Source of the DNA: Moniliophthora roreri
Lineage: Eukaryota; Basidiomycota; Agaricomycetes; Agaricales; Marasmiaceae
Assembly: GCA_001466705.2 (NCBI GenBank)
Contig: LATX02000001.1
Span: forward strand, 2,480,001 to 2,544,000
DNA: 64,000 bases
Direction of reading: 5' to 3'
Part shown: one piece after another, positions 11,730 through 21,703 of the stretch
Layout: each line of letters opens with the position of its first letter
How positions within the stretch are numbered: the stretch's first letter is position 1
Notes under the pieces: model-generated
Database searches by the model: none
Told to the model about the DNA's origin: nothing
The model's input: the letters and a program-made list of their open reading frames with translations, nothing else
Program-made: the position numbers and the translations under genes

Positions 11730-13061
11730 ATGTTAAGCACGACGATACTACAGCCTCGCCCTTACGCGAAGTTCTCAGGCAGACTTCTTCTCTTACCCTT
11801 ACTCCCACCACCAAAGACTATCAGCCTCCCTTCAGAATTGTGGGCTCGGGTGTTTGGGAATTTCGTTGGGACAAGGGATGGAAACGCTACATTATGGGCA
11901 CTTTTGACGGTTTCAAAGCGATTCAGCGTAAGGGTCAAAATTGATACCACTGAAGAAACTTGGACCACTAACCCTTTCATGCAGGAAATAGTTCTACCTC
12001 TCATCTATACATATGTTCAGATACATGATGTAGCAAGCTTGGGAAGCTTCTACAAGCGTCTGCACGAAACAGACATCAAGTGGGATTCCATTCGACGGAT
12101 ACCATATTCAGCACCAGGTCGCTACGTGCAAAATCTGCAAATCGCAATTCCATATATCAGCCAGAATCAAGCACTTCAGCTTGACAGCCTTCTGACCGAC
12201 TTGTTTCCAATCTTGCCTTTCCTAGCACATTTCTGCATGAAACCATTGTTTATACTCGGCAAACGTGCTTTAGCATCGCTCACTGAACGAGCCGGTGTCG
12301 TGAACATACGGTCTCTCACTGGGCTGAGCTATGTGCCTTCGCAATATACCCACCTTGGTCGAGAGCCTATTGTGGAACTTCTTCGTAACTGCCCCAACCT
12401 CGAAGAATTGGAGGTCACTGGACAAGGATTGGACCCTGACGCACTTATGGATTTCGACAATCCCGATGACTCGACACAGCCTTCACGCCCCACCCCGTTA
12501 AACCTACCTCATTTACGCATCCTTACGCTCCTTTCACATCTGTATAACTCCCACCTCATGCACTCTCTACTCGATTCTGATCTGCCTTCGCTCGCGAAAC
12601 TTACCATCACACCATACGACGATATCCCTTTCCCATCATCATTCAACAGCCGATTTATCTCCACACATGGCAACAATCTTCGCTCCCTACTCTTTTTCTC
12701 GCCAAAATCGTGGCCCACGAGGCTACGTCCCACGCCAACAGATATACTGCAAACCAGCCCAAACCTGCGGCATCTATCTCTAGAAATTCCCGTACCGTAT
12801 TTGACGCTGGATAAGGAACATCCATTGGAGATAATTTCTGTCCCGCGGCCGAATCCGGAGAGTTGGGCATTAGTGGCGAGGTTGTTACCAAAACTACCTT
12901 CTTTGAAGGTTGTGAGGGCGAGAGATGTGCGATGGTTGAGAAAGGGGATGGGTACGAGAGCGCAAGAGGCCGGCGTACAAGGTGAGATGAGAGAATGGCG
13001 AAGAAGACTTGCAAGGAGAGGTATTAGGTATTTGGATGTGGATTGGAAGGACACAGAGTAG
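11730..13061 (+). CDS. F-box/LRR-like protein
   Basis: The start MLSTTILQPRPYAKF is followed by an F-box core (ISLPSELWARVFGNFVG, about residues 30-46) and TVSKRFS. LRR-like stretches include LRNCPNLEELEVTG, LPHLRILTLLSHL, LPSLAKLTITPYDD and TSPNLRHLSLEIPV. An in-frame 57 bp intron (11928-11984) is likely, because it has gtaagg and gcag ends, a CTAAC branch site and no stop codon; removing it restores RFS-EIVLPLIYTYVQI, the usual family join, and gives 424 residues. The 3' end runs straight into a CpG-free tract. Expected role: substrate receptor of an SCF ubiquitin ligase; target unknown. An upstream in-frame start at 11640 is less likely. Confidence 0.75.
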   Translation: MLSTTILQPRPYAKFSGRLLLLPLLPPPKTISLPSELWARVFGNFVGTRDGNATLWALLTVSKRFSVRVKIDTTEETWTTNPFMQEIVLPLIYTYVQIHDVASLGSFYKRLHETDIKWDSIRRIPYSAPGRYVQNLQIAIPYISQNQALQLDSLLTDLFPILPFLAHFCMKPLFILGKRALASLTERAGVVNIRSLTGLSYVPSQYTHLGREPIVELLRNCPNLEELEVTGQGLDPDALMDFDNPDDSTQPSRPTPLNLPHLRILTLLSHLYNSHLMHSLLDSDLPSLAKLTITPYDDIPFPSSFNSRFISTHGNNLRSLLFFSPKSWPTRLRPTPTDILQTSPNLRHLSLEIPVPYLTLDKEHPLEIISVPRPNPESWALVARLLPKLPSLKVVRARDVRWLRKGMGTRAQEAGVQGEMREWRRRLARRGIRYLDVDWKDTE

Positions 13062-13784
13062 CAGAATCATCTTCCAAGTTATGCTACATCTATCTAAATA
13101 TCTCTTGGATATAACCTGTTTGTATTCCCACTATTGTGGTGTTCTTTAGGATGTAGGATAGGTTTTAGCTTTGGTGTACAGTATAATGGATGTGATCCCC
13201 ACTCTACTTGGACAGAAGCCACAGGCTCAGCAAGGAAAGTGAATCAAAATGAATGCCCAGGTTTCTGGTGTGTAGACTCATAATCATCTTCTGCATGACT
13301 CAATAGCAATCAATTGAAGCCTTCCATGCAGTGTAGGGTAGGATCCCAGCAGCAGTTTATCCAATGTATGACACCCCTTCAGTTCTGCTTTCTCAAAAGA
13401 CACAAGACAGTGGATACTATACAGAAGCTCTATGGCTTCATTCCATTTATCATAAAAAACACTCTGGTCATGTAGCACTCAAACAGAGGATGAAGCATCC
13501 TCCTGAGTGCCAAAGCTCTAAATATCCTCCAATTACTTGGCCATTTGGTTAAAATCCTGCAGAATAGGGCTCAAAGCCTTGTATATCTCCCCTGCTCTGG
13601 TCTGGCCCCTGAGACAGAACTGACTCTCAGAGGGCTGTATGATGTTATATTCTTTGAAGAACAACTTATATTTCAAAAACCAATGGCAAGTGTGCATTTC
13701 TCACCTTTACATTTCCTTTGTGTGCATGAGGATGTTCAAGAAGCCCCATGAGCAGCAGAACACCCTCAATTCCTGGCCAGCACC
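13001..13784. repeat. CpG-free tract, probable decayed methylated repeat
   Basis: Not one CG dinucleotide occurs in these 784 bases, while genes on both sides have several per 60 bases; TG and CA are abundant. On the minus strand 13478-13284 a coherent protein-like stretch (YDKWNEAIELLYSIHCLVSF) remains, with stop codons around it. This looks like an old, methylated and deaminated element. I do not recognise the ancestral gene. Confidence 0.5.
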
Positions 13785-13793
13785 CGCTCCCAG

Positions 13794-14700
13794 TTATGGG
13801 AGCATCCCATGGACCTGGCCAGAAATAAGCATTAATGCAGCAGAGAGCACAGATTGGTTCACAGCATTCCCAACAAGGACAACGTTATCTTTGCAATGGG
13901 AGAGCAGGATACAAGCATGAATGAACCATTTGTTGGGCATATCCAGGTGATCAATGATTATCTTCGTGTCTGGACCGCAATTCCCGAACTCCTTTTGCAC
14001 CTCTTCATTAGACACTGTATCTATTTATGGAAGAGGCAGCTCGGCGCCCATAGGTACATCATGATTTGATGCAAAGGCGACAAGGTTAATCTGTTGGATG
14101 TCAGTTCTCGTGGAAGAATTTGAGGCTGTTCGGTGTGTACCATTGTCCCGCCCCCGATCGGGTAACTAACGATACCCTGATCAACAGTTCAAACAAAGTA
14201 AAGGAATTGAAAGCACTAAGCTTACCTTTCCGGGGCTAACAAAGTAGATAGGATCTTTTCCTAGATCAGTCTGGACTCCTGCTCGTGCAAAGACATTATG
14301 AGCAGCAAAACTACGGCAGGTAACAGTGTTCGTGAATACTAGCGGTTTTGGGGAATCCTGGCCCACTCTCGAGTTACACTTCGAATACCGTCCGCTCCAG
14401 TGACAACATCAGCTTTATATGTGAAACCGTCAGCGAAATGGATCACAGCGCCTCCAGATCCGGCAGATTGAATTGATATGCGTCGTTTGCTGAGATGGAC
14501 AATTTCGAAGTCCAACATTTTGAGAGATATGTCGAGAAAAACGGGTCTGTGCAAGAGGTCAAAGCATTTACAATGGGAAGTACGACGTACCTACACGTGC
14601 CCATACCAACGTGCTTTTCGAAATCGACCATAGCTATTCCATACTGATTCAGAGCTCTGCAGGCCACAAGGGAACAACCACGACGGATCTCACGTCAAAG
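13794..14700 (-). pseudogene. Degenerate FAD-dependent monooxygenase (salicylate-hydroxylase-like)
   Basis: Reading on the minus strand, pieces of the family appear in order but in different frames. They are LHRPVFLDISLKMLDFEIV, then HFADGFTYKADVVTGADGIRS (the DG active-site block, near 14435-14365), then FARAGVQTDLGKDPIYFVSPGK (14290-14225). The last is DMPNKWFIHAC followed by CKDNVVLVGNAV (near 13940-13840), a damaged copy of the VLLGDAAH motif. The amino-terminal Rossmann fold with GxGxxG is missing upstream of 14.7 kb, and the 3' end fades into the CpG-free tract. It is probably a truncated duplicate of a gene like the one at the left edge. Confidence 0.7.
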
Positions 14701-15344
14701 ATCATATCATGAGGAGCCTGAGCAGAACCCAAAATAAAACTGGTGAACCGACGTGAGCGAGTACAGATTGGAATGGTATTAGTGCAACATACGTCAGCCC
14801 TTGAAACTCAACAAAACCAAAATCCTCTAAAATTCTTCATAGGAACCAGTAGAAATCATCCGATGTGTGATTCCGGTATAGCTTCGGGGAATATAAGAGG
14901 GGACGTCAAGGCTGATTTATCTGTGGTCATCAGTAGCAAGAAACTCCACCTGGCTGCCGGATGATGTTCAAGAGCAAATGCTTGCAAATTTCAAAAAAGA
15001 ACTGGTATTTCAGGGCCGTCTTCTGGTACGAGCTCATCGTATTCTTCTGAAAATCCCATCAAGGTTGACCGATCCTTCCAGAGTCAGACAAACGCACACG
15101 CACCTGAATTGCAAACTTCACGGATCCCACTCGATTTCCTTTTCACCTCTGCGTCGCTATGCGCCGGCCCGGGAATTTCATTTCGCCGCCAAAACCCACA
15201 TCGACTTTCATGTTCAGACTGCTGGTTTCCAGTCCTCTTCTAGTTCTCTCATTCCTGAAGCAATTCTCCAGTTAATAAGAGGGTAAATGCAGGTGCGCAA
15301 CTAACTAGTAGTTGTCAATTATAAGCGCCCAGGTTACACAATCC
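14701..15344. other. Intergenic, upstream of eL20
   Basis: Only short unsupported reading frames are present. The right part belongs to the eL20 promoter. Confidence 0.5.
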
Positions 15345-15352
15345 AACCCTAA
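15345..15352 (-). promoter_or_regulatory. Telobox (Tbf1-type site) of the eL20 promoter
   Basis: AACCCTAA, whose complement TTAGGGTT is the Tbf1 binding site known from ribosomal-protein promoters of several fungi. It lies about 120 bp before the proposed 5'UTR intron of eL20. Confidence 0.45.
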
Positions 15353-15468
15353 CCATTTGACGCACAAACAGCTCACAACACAACGCAAGTTTCCGTGCGG
15401 TCCATCCAAAATACACCGACAGTCCGCTCAGCTCATCCACCTCAAGAAACCTCCGCAAAATCGTCAAG

Positions 15469-15583
15469 GTATGTCCCATTTCACTCTTTGTAGCTACATA
15501 TCCAACATTCTCAACATCTTGGGCTAATTTCACGGTGGATTCATATCTGGACCGTTGGATGATGCTGACTTGGGTTTGATTAG
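15469..15583 (+). promoter_or_regulatory. Probable 5'UTR intron of eL20
   Basis: A good donor (AAG|gtatgt) at 15469 and an acceptor (gattag) at 15583, directly before the ATG, define a 115 bp leader intron. Leader introns ending at or near the start codon are common in fungal ribosomal-protein genes; this one is inferred from signals only. Confidence 0.45.
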
Positions 15584-16282
15584 ATGGGCCTTCAAGAATA
15601 TCAAGTCGTCGGACGCCACCTCCCCACTGAGAATGACCCTACCCCCAAAATCTACCGCATGCGTATCTTTGCACCCAATGAAGTTGTTGCGAAGAGCAGG
15701 TTCTGGTATTTCTTGAGGTGCGTGTCAAACTCTTGCCTTGCCAAAGTACCACTTATTCCCTCGTAGGCAATTGAAGAAGGTTAAAAAAGGCAGTGGTGAA
15801 ATCATCGGCGTCAACGTTGTTCGTATCATGCTCTTTACACAAGCCCTTGCAGCCCTCAAGAGGCAGGCATAGTGGGACGAGTACTAACTAGTGAAAACAG
15901 ATCCACGAAAAACGCCCCCTCCAAGTTAAAAACTTTGGCATCTGGCTCCGATACGACTCTCGTTCTGGGACTCATAACATGTACAAGGAGTACCGTGAGC
16001 TTACTCGTGCCGATGCCGTGAAGAGCATGTACCAAGATATGGCTGCCAGACACAGAGCTAGGTTCCGGTCGATTCACGTACGTCCCCCGCCTTTTTTTTC
16101 TCGGCGACGACCGTTGATGGTGGATACTGTAGATCCTCCGTGTTGTCGAAATCACGAAAACCGAGGACGTCCGCCGTCCCTACATCAAACAGCTCCTCAC
16201 TCCCGGTCTCAAATTCCCTCTTCCTCATCGTATCACCAAGGCAAAGAGCACCTTTGTTGCCAAGAGGCCTGTTACTTTCTAA
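15584..16282 (+). CDS. RPL20: 60S ribosomal protein eL20 (L20/L18a)
   Basis: Four exons (15584-15717, 15767-15818, 15901-16077, 16133-16282) join in frame to 170 residues, the normal size. The product begins [16 protein letters not shown] and contains [20 protein letters not shown], then [20 protein letters not shown] and [18 protein letters not shown]. It ends [20 protein letters not shown] plus TF, all strong eL20 signatures. It is a component of the large cytosolic ribosomal subunit. The ATG at 15584 gives the universal MGLQEYQV start. All introns are GT-AG. Confidence 0.96.
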
Positions 16283-16380
16283 GCGTGTGGGAGTGGTATC
16301 GTTGTTTGTATGGTACATATGCTTTGTATGCCTGAGACAATGCCATGCGCATGATATGGGATACGCGGTTCGCTGCCGGA

Positions 16381-16513
16381 ATAATTGACAATTAGACCTG
16401 TAACCGGCCCCTAGTGACGAGCAAGCTGAGTACCAGGGACCTGTAGAACTGAGTTTAAAGTGGCAGGAGACCCGTTAGGGATCTGCCGAGACTCAAACAA
16501 TCCTTTTTGGGAT
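16381..16513 (+). repeat. Left inverted arm of the MITE
   Basis: Imperfect inverted copy of 16917-17049, with shared blocks as given for the whole element. The first 13 bases are themselves nearly palindromic (TAATTGACAATTA). Confidence 0.75.
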
Positions 16514-16916
16514 GTGATGTGTCAAATGTGATGACACAATTGCGAACCTGATTTTCTCTGATAGTGAATTCTTCAAGCCCTATGGACTATACGGCGACCA
16601 AAATGTACAAATACATTGGGGATTAGTATATGTACTCTTGTATAAACCTGTATATGTGGAATACGGACCCTAAAATGAGCATCTCAACGCACCTGTATAT
16701 GTTCATTAGACCTGGCCCATTAACATCAAAATTATGACGTCTAACTTTCCAATTTGTTGTTAGTCGGCTCCCAGAGCACTTGAGGCTGCCTCTGAGGCTA
16801 CATCAAGGGGGTATCATCGACGGGGAGAGTTGAACACAGAGAGAAAGGAGAATAGTGGGACTGGCTGACGAGAAAGAGATGACAGATGACACGAAAAGAG
16901 ATGACATAGTCGACCA

Positions 16917-17049
16917 TAAAAGGATTGTTTTGGGTTCGGCAAATCCCTAACGGGTCTCTTGCCAATTCAAACTCAGTTCTACAGGCCGCTCACGTACTTG
17001 CTTGCAACGTCACGGGAGGGGCGTGTCACAGACCTAATTGACAATTATA
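16917..17049 (-). repeat. Right inverted arm of the MITE
   Basis: Inverted partner of 16381-16513. Small gaps and substitutions between the arms indicate an old insertion. Confidence 0.75.
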
Positions 17050-17664
17050 AAGCGCAAAGTCGTTTCGAGTGACGGACGAAACCTGAGAGCTCTGCGATCG
17101 TAAGCTTGGGGTCAAATCTAATGGTATATATGGCATGATTGAATCGACTAGCAAGCGCACCGTTAAACCTTCCTATAGCAAAGCCAACCCAGCATGTTGG
17201 AACTTGGCTTTCAAGCGGAATCTGCAGAGATACCCTTTCATCGAGCAATATTTTTGGGGGGTAAAAGTTTATCTGCGGGAGTTGTGGATTGAATAGATCG
17301 TCTATGCTAGTGGGAGAGGACCCAGTTCCAAACGTCTAGCTGAACACGTTCAAAATCCTTTATAAACATCCGTGTTCATCTCTAGGTACACATGCATTCC
17401 GTTTAGAACAAAATAATATAGTCTGAAAAGGTTCATCGTCAACGTCAAATCCAAAACAAAAGAAAGAAAAACGACGACAAAAGAAAGCTCAGTTCGAGTG
17501 TCAACTCAGCCGGACATAACTCATTCACCTTCCCAAAAACACTAACTAGAGTAGGTGTCTTTGAAAGAGTCGTATGGCCCCGGCAACGTCTCATCACGGA
17601 TGCATCGCAAAATTGACTTGGAGACTCACCTTTTGTAAATATCATTACCCCAATGCAAAAGAGA
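17050..17664. other. Intergenic, no gene seen
   Basis: Holds the 3' flank of the minus-strand DHHC gene. Only short shadow frames are present. Confidence 0.5.
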
Positions 17665-19153
17665 TTAATCCCATTCCTCATCGTCATCAGTCAGTTCCTC
17701 GCCCTGCCTCACACCATGATGTCTGTCAAACCCAGGTCTACGGGCCCATGATCGGCCGTCTGTGTAGGGTAAGATGCGGAAGGGGAAGAAGAGTGTGTAT
17801 AGTGGGCTGTCGATGAGGATGAGTGGTAAGAAAGATAAGAAAGTAGAAATGAGATAAAAGAGACGTACTATCCATTTTCACCGACATTGAAGAATAATTC
17901 GAGATTCTTTCTTCGCCTGCCAGGCGAGGTTAGTTAGTGGTAGACACACAAGACGCAAGAAAAAGGACACGTACCCCAAGTTGTACGAATTTACAAAGGT
18001 CTGCATAGAAGTTTTAGTACGACATCAAGCAAGTAGGAATGAGGGGACACCTCTGCTCTTGACAAAGCCACTTTTCTATAATGTTCATTATCATGGTGTT
18101 CGACCGAGGTTTCGCCTTTCATCACACTATGGATGTGGAAAGCAAACATAACACCAACAGCGAAAAAGAGTACGCCTGCGAGGATGAAGATTAGGATGAA
18201 GGCTAGGACGGGAACGTGGTATTGCCATTCGTCCTGCGGGGGGATGTGAGCTGAGGGAGGCGAAGGAAGAAAACAACGAGTTCACTTGGAATAATCCGAG
18301 CGCGTGAAAGAACTCCTCGTATCCGAGAATGCAAAAGGTCAAGGCGGCGAGGCAGAGGTATCCCCTAGAATAAGGTATCAAAGTATATGAATGGACTTTA
18401 TACCGAGGAAAACGCACATGAACATGACAAAATGTCGCTCGTTATGCAGTCCGACGCATTGATTTATCCCTATACTCGTACATCAGCCAAATAGGTACGC
18501 TGGGCGGCAGAAGAGGCTCACACTGTTCATCCGTTCACTTAGTACGTCCACAAACGAGGCTAGGATCAACACTCACTGGACAATGATGGTCATACTTCAA
18601 CACACATCGATTACATATTCTGCAATGATGTGTCCTCTCCGTCGGGTGAGCCCAAAAGCACCGAAAACGGTAGCAATAATACATACCTCAGGTTTTATCT
18701 GTCCACACTTTCTACACCTCGTCGTGCTCGCCTTAGTAATATTTAATTCACTCGACCACCGCACACCTTCCGTTAACGATCTGTGCGTCTTTTTTATACG
18801 AGGACTAGCCCACAAGAAACTTGACCCCGCTTCCCTCGGCGGATCTTCGACGAATCCTGGGGGTATAGTGACAACATAGTAATAGTGCATGAAGAGGTTT
18901 AATGCGATGAGGATGCATATTGGTGTTGTCACGAGTGAATATGGGAGGTTGGGCATTATTACGTCGACTACAAGGCAATCAGCCTTGATTCTAGAAACGA
19001 AGTAAGACTGAAAGACTCACAGAAACATATTAATCCAGTCGAAAGGAGGACCACCGCAAAACCAACAAAATACGGGCCAGCAGCCCCTGTGATTCTATCA
19101 CCAAGCCGTTCGAGGGCTTTGAAGCACCGGAAAACGGCTTTCGAGCAGAGCAT
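17665..19153 (-). CDS. DHHC palmitoyltransferase (Pfa3-like)
   Basis: A multi-exon minus-strand gene starting MLCSKAVFRCFKALERLGDR, with a first membrane helix (GPYFVGFAVVLLSTGLICFC). The second segment is LPYSLVTTPICILIALNLFM, ending VVTIPPGFVEDPP. The catalytic cysteine-rich domain spans exons: RCRKCGQIKPE, then PTERTHHCRICNRCVLKY and DHHCP, followed by INQCVGLHNERHFVMF. Two more helices follow and a conserved tail reads GETSVEHHDNEHYRK, NLELFFNVGENG and LPYTDGRSWARRPG, ending GEELTDDDDEEWD. The DHHC cysteine carries palmitate to substrate cysteines at internal membranes. The tail motifs resemble fungal Pfa3, which in yeast acts on vacuolar Vac8; that substrate is inference here. Confidence 0.9.
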
Positions 19154-19240
19154 ACGTGGTGGTCGGGAGGAAAGAAAACGAGATCATCGCCAGCGCTGAG
19201 CAACTGCTGCGCGCCAGCGTCAAGCTCAAGTGCCGGAATA

Positions 19241-20030
19241 CTACAAGTGCATTCTACCTAATAAACACCCTTTTACACCGTTGAACACTAAAACGACCTC
19301 TTCATCCTTGACTTCATCTTTCCTAACAATTCCTTCCCTAACACGACCCTTTTCCAATAGCCATCTCCTGAAAACGCCTGTTAGGCACCCTGTCGACGCA
19401 TCGGGTGTCACCCATCCCCCGTCTCGCCAAAATGCTACATTCGCAATAGATGTCTCGGTGATCTCGTTCTTCTCGTTGAAGAGGAGCACATCCGCCGGGT
19501 CGACATATGATATGAGTCCGGCGCGTTGACGCGCATTGTCGTAGTGTTCTCTCTGCGTGGTTTTCGTGCGGGTAAAGATAGATGAAGAGGTCAGTTTGGT
19601 GTCCAGGGTCAGGCTGAGGGACGGGTGTACAGTGGAGGAATGGACGAGTGAAGCGGACGAGGGATCGGCGGTCAGGGGTGGTACAGGCGATGCGATGACA
19701 GCTACAAGACCAGTTTCTGAAAGTGTAATACGAATCTGCAAAGAGTCGGAAAATACTAATTATATTTGAGAACCAACTTACCCTGTACGACGTCCCAGTC
19801 CCTGCTTCCTCGACAGCCCTAACACATTCCTCTTTCAACCCTTCGTACGAGATCGATCCGGCAGCGATAGCCCAGCCATGCTCTTCTGCGGCATCACGTA
19901 GACGGTGATAATGATACTTCAGCAGGAGGAAACAAGACGGAACAATGTCATTTTCAGTGCCATCGTTATTCCATCTCAACGACAACAGCAATGCATCGTA
20001 ACGAGTCGAAGACAGGAGTTGATATGACAT
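19241..20030 (-). CDS. ABZ2: Aminodeoxychorismate lyase-like PLP enzyme (class IV)
   Basis: Two exons (20030-19782 and 19735-19241) join to 247 residues. The start MSYQLLSSTRYDALLLSLRW is preferred to an upstream TTG. Class IV fold marks are FTRTKTTQREHYDNARQRA, where the lysine of TKTTQR is the likely PLP anchor, then DVLLFNEKNEITETSIANVA and DASTGCLTGVFRRWLLEKG. In the family this enzyme turns 4-amino-4-deoxychorismate into p-aminobenzoate and pyruvate for folate synthesis. The 247-residue length is shorter than yeast Abz2. A branched-chain or D-amino-acid aminotransferase is less likely because the family spacing and the ETSIANV context fit PabC/Abz2 better. The DHHC gene starts 88 bp downstream on the same strand. 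Confidence 0.8.
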
Positions 20031-20453
20031 GTTATCACCTGCCAAATTTACTTCGGGTGTCGAGTGTCCATACTTTCATTTGTTACCAAACACAAGTAAT
20101 TATCGGAAGTAGAGAAAATCAGGTGGGAGGGGATCTCGAGGAAGTAATGGTATCGTTCAATAGATAATGCGAGGACAGACACAAGTGACAAACCAAGCAG
20201 AGCAGAACGTTCAACGGAATAGCTGGTGGAACATGGAATGGTAGCGAGGGGATGCGACCGGACACACGAAAGCAGCAAATAATGGCTGTCGTGCATGAAA
20301 AGGGGATCCTGCATGTGGGTAAACGCGGGAGATTTGTCCAGACAAATTCCACTATGTACGTAGATTCTGCATCATTAAAAGGCGGGTCGAAAAGATGTGA
20401 AAGTCGTAACAACTCATAAAGAAAAGAGAAACGAAGAATAAGTCGGTCGGTCG
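20031..20453. other. Intergenic, no gene seen
   Basis: Separates the lyase start from the Sho1 stop. Only low-quality short frames are present. Confidence 0.5.
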
Positions 20454-21703
20454 TTATATGATTTGCAGATAATTGGATGGTGCAACTACAAGGTTGTCAC
20501 TAAGCGAGCCGAAGAGCTAAAAGGTAATACTCACTTCCAACCGTTCCATCTGCCTTTCTGGCATGCCACCATTTTCCTTGCTTATCGACGATGTCCAAAA
20601 TTTCGCCTTTTGTGAAGGATATTTCGTTCGGGTCGTCGGGTGATGCAGTGTCTAAAACGAACGGGGACCACGTCAATTTCGCTTAACGACAAACGGCAGT
20701 GACCACTTACAAGCATAGAGTGCTTTTGCTCTATAATTAACGACCTCCGAACCCGGGGATGTCGACTCTGATGGAGCTGCCAACTGCGCACCTGCCCCAA
20801 CACCAGCCATCAATGGCGAGTTTGGTCCGGTCTCTGCTCCTCCCCCTCCAATAGATCCACCCGCGCTTGTCGGGACATTGTTGATACTAGCAGCACCTCC
20901 TAAACTCCTTGTCGCCGCATCACCAGTACTTCCACCTCCGAAACTATTTTGACTCCTGACACCCTGACTCATAGCGCCTGGTCCACCCATGCCCACGCCC
21001 ACAGCACCCATACCGCCTCCATACGTAGACATATCCTTATTCGAGATTCCCCCACCTGATGCGTATCCGCCAGCCGCGTAACCATTGTTTGTAGACATGT
21101 TGTGCATCGATGATTGGGGTCTCACTCTCTTCCTTCTCGAAGGCGGTGTCAGACCTCCCGTACCCATCGAATTGAACAGGTAAAGACAAAGAGAGTCATC
21201 CTCGGCCGTAAAGTACAACACCCAGAGGATGTTAACCATTGCTAGGATGAGCCAGCCTACAGACATGGCTTCGAGGGAACCAACACCGGAGAAAATGCCC
21301 TGGTTAACGCCTTGGACAGAGAAGACAATTGCGACGGCACCAAAGACGGATATTTGGAGGCGGTGCATAGCTATGGAGTCACTTGCGAGGGTGTAGAGGA
21401 CGCCGAGGATGAGAAATAGTTGAAGGAAGATTGCGAACCAAAGGGTATTTACAGGGCCATTTCCGCCTGTTCTGAAGAATTAGAGGAGGAAAATAACAAT
21501 TCCAGCCTACTCACCTTGAGCAGTAGCAATGATTTGGCCAATAAAGGCGATAAACCAGGCCAACTAGAAAATGAAAATGAATCCAACCGAGAAAAGGTTA
21601 AACAAGGATGACCACATACGATGGCAAGAATCGAGGTGAAAAGAAACAAGTAATGTGTGACAATGGGGGTGAAATCTAGCCCTTCGTTACCCCTAGGCGG
21701 CAT
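20454..21703 (-). CDS. SHO1: High-osmolarity sensor Sho1 (four membrane helices plus SH3)
   Basis: The start [20 protein letters not shown] leads into a first helix ([11 protein letters not shown]), with further helices [49 protein letters not shown] and [18 protein letters not shown] Gly/Ser-rich linker with many Met and Asn follows. The carboxy end is an SH3 domain split by introns: YRAKALYA, then [18 protein letters not shown] and [16 protein letters not shown], ending [10 protein letters not shown]. In yeast Sho1 sits in the plasma membrane and its SH3 binds Pbs2 in the HOG MAP-kinase pathway, so this gene likely serves osmotic signalling and growth. Start and stop are both well supported. 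Confidence 0.93.

Larger units (their letters stand above)
16381..17049. mobile_element. MITE-like element with about 130 bp inverted ends
   Basis: The outer about 130 bases of this 669 bp segment are imperfect inverted copies of one another. Ends read ATAATTGACAATTAG on the left and ATAATTGTCAATTAG on the inverted right. Longer identical runs include CCTGTAGAACTGAGTTT and GAGACCCGTTAGGGAT. There is no coding capacity inside, so it is a non-autonomous DNA transposon; a TA target duplication is possible but not proven. It sits between eL20 and the DHHC gene, within no gene. Confidence 0.75.
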
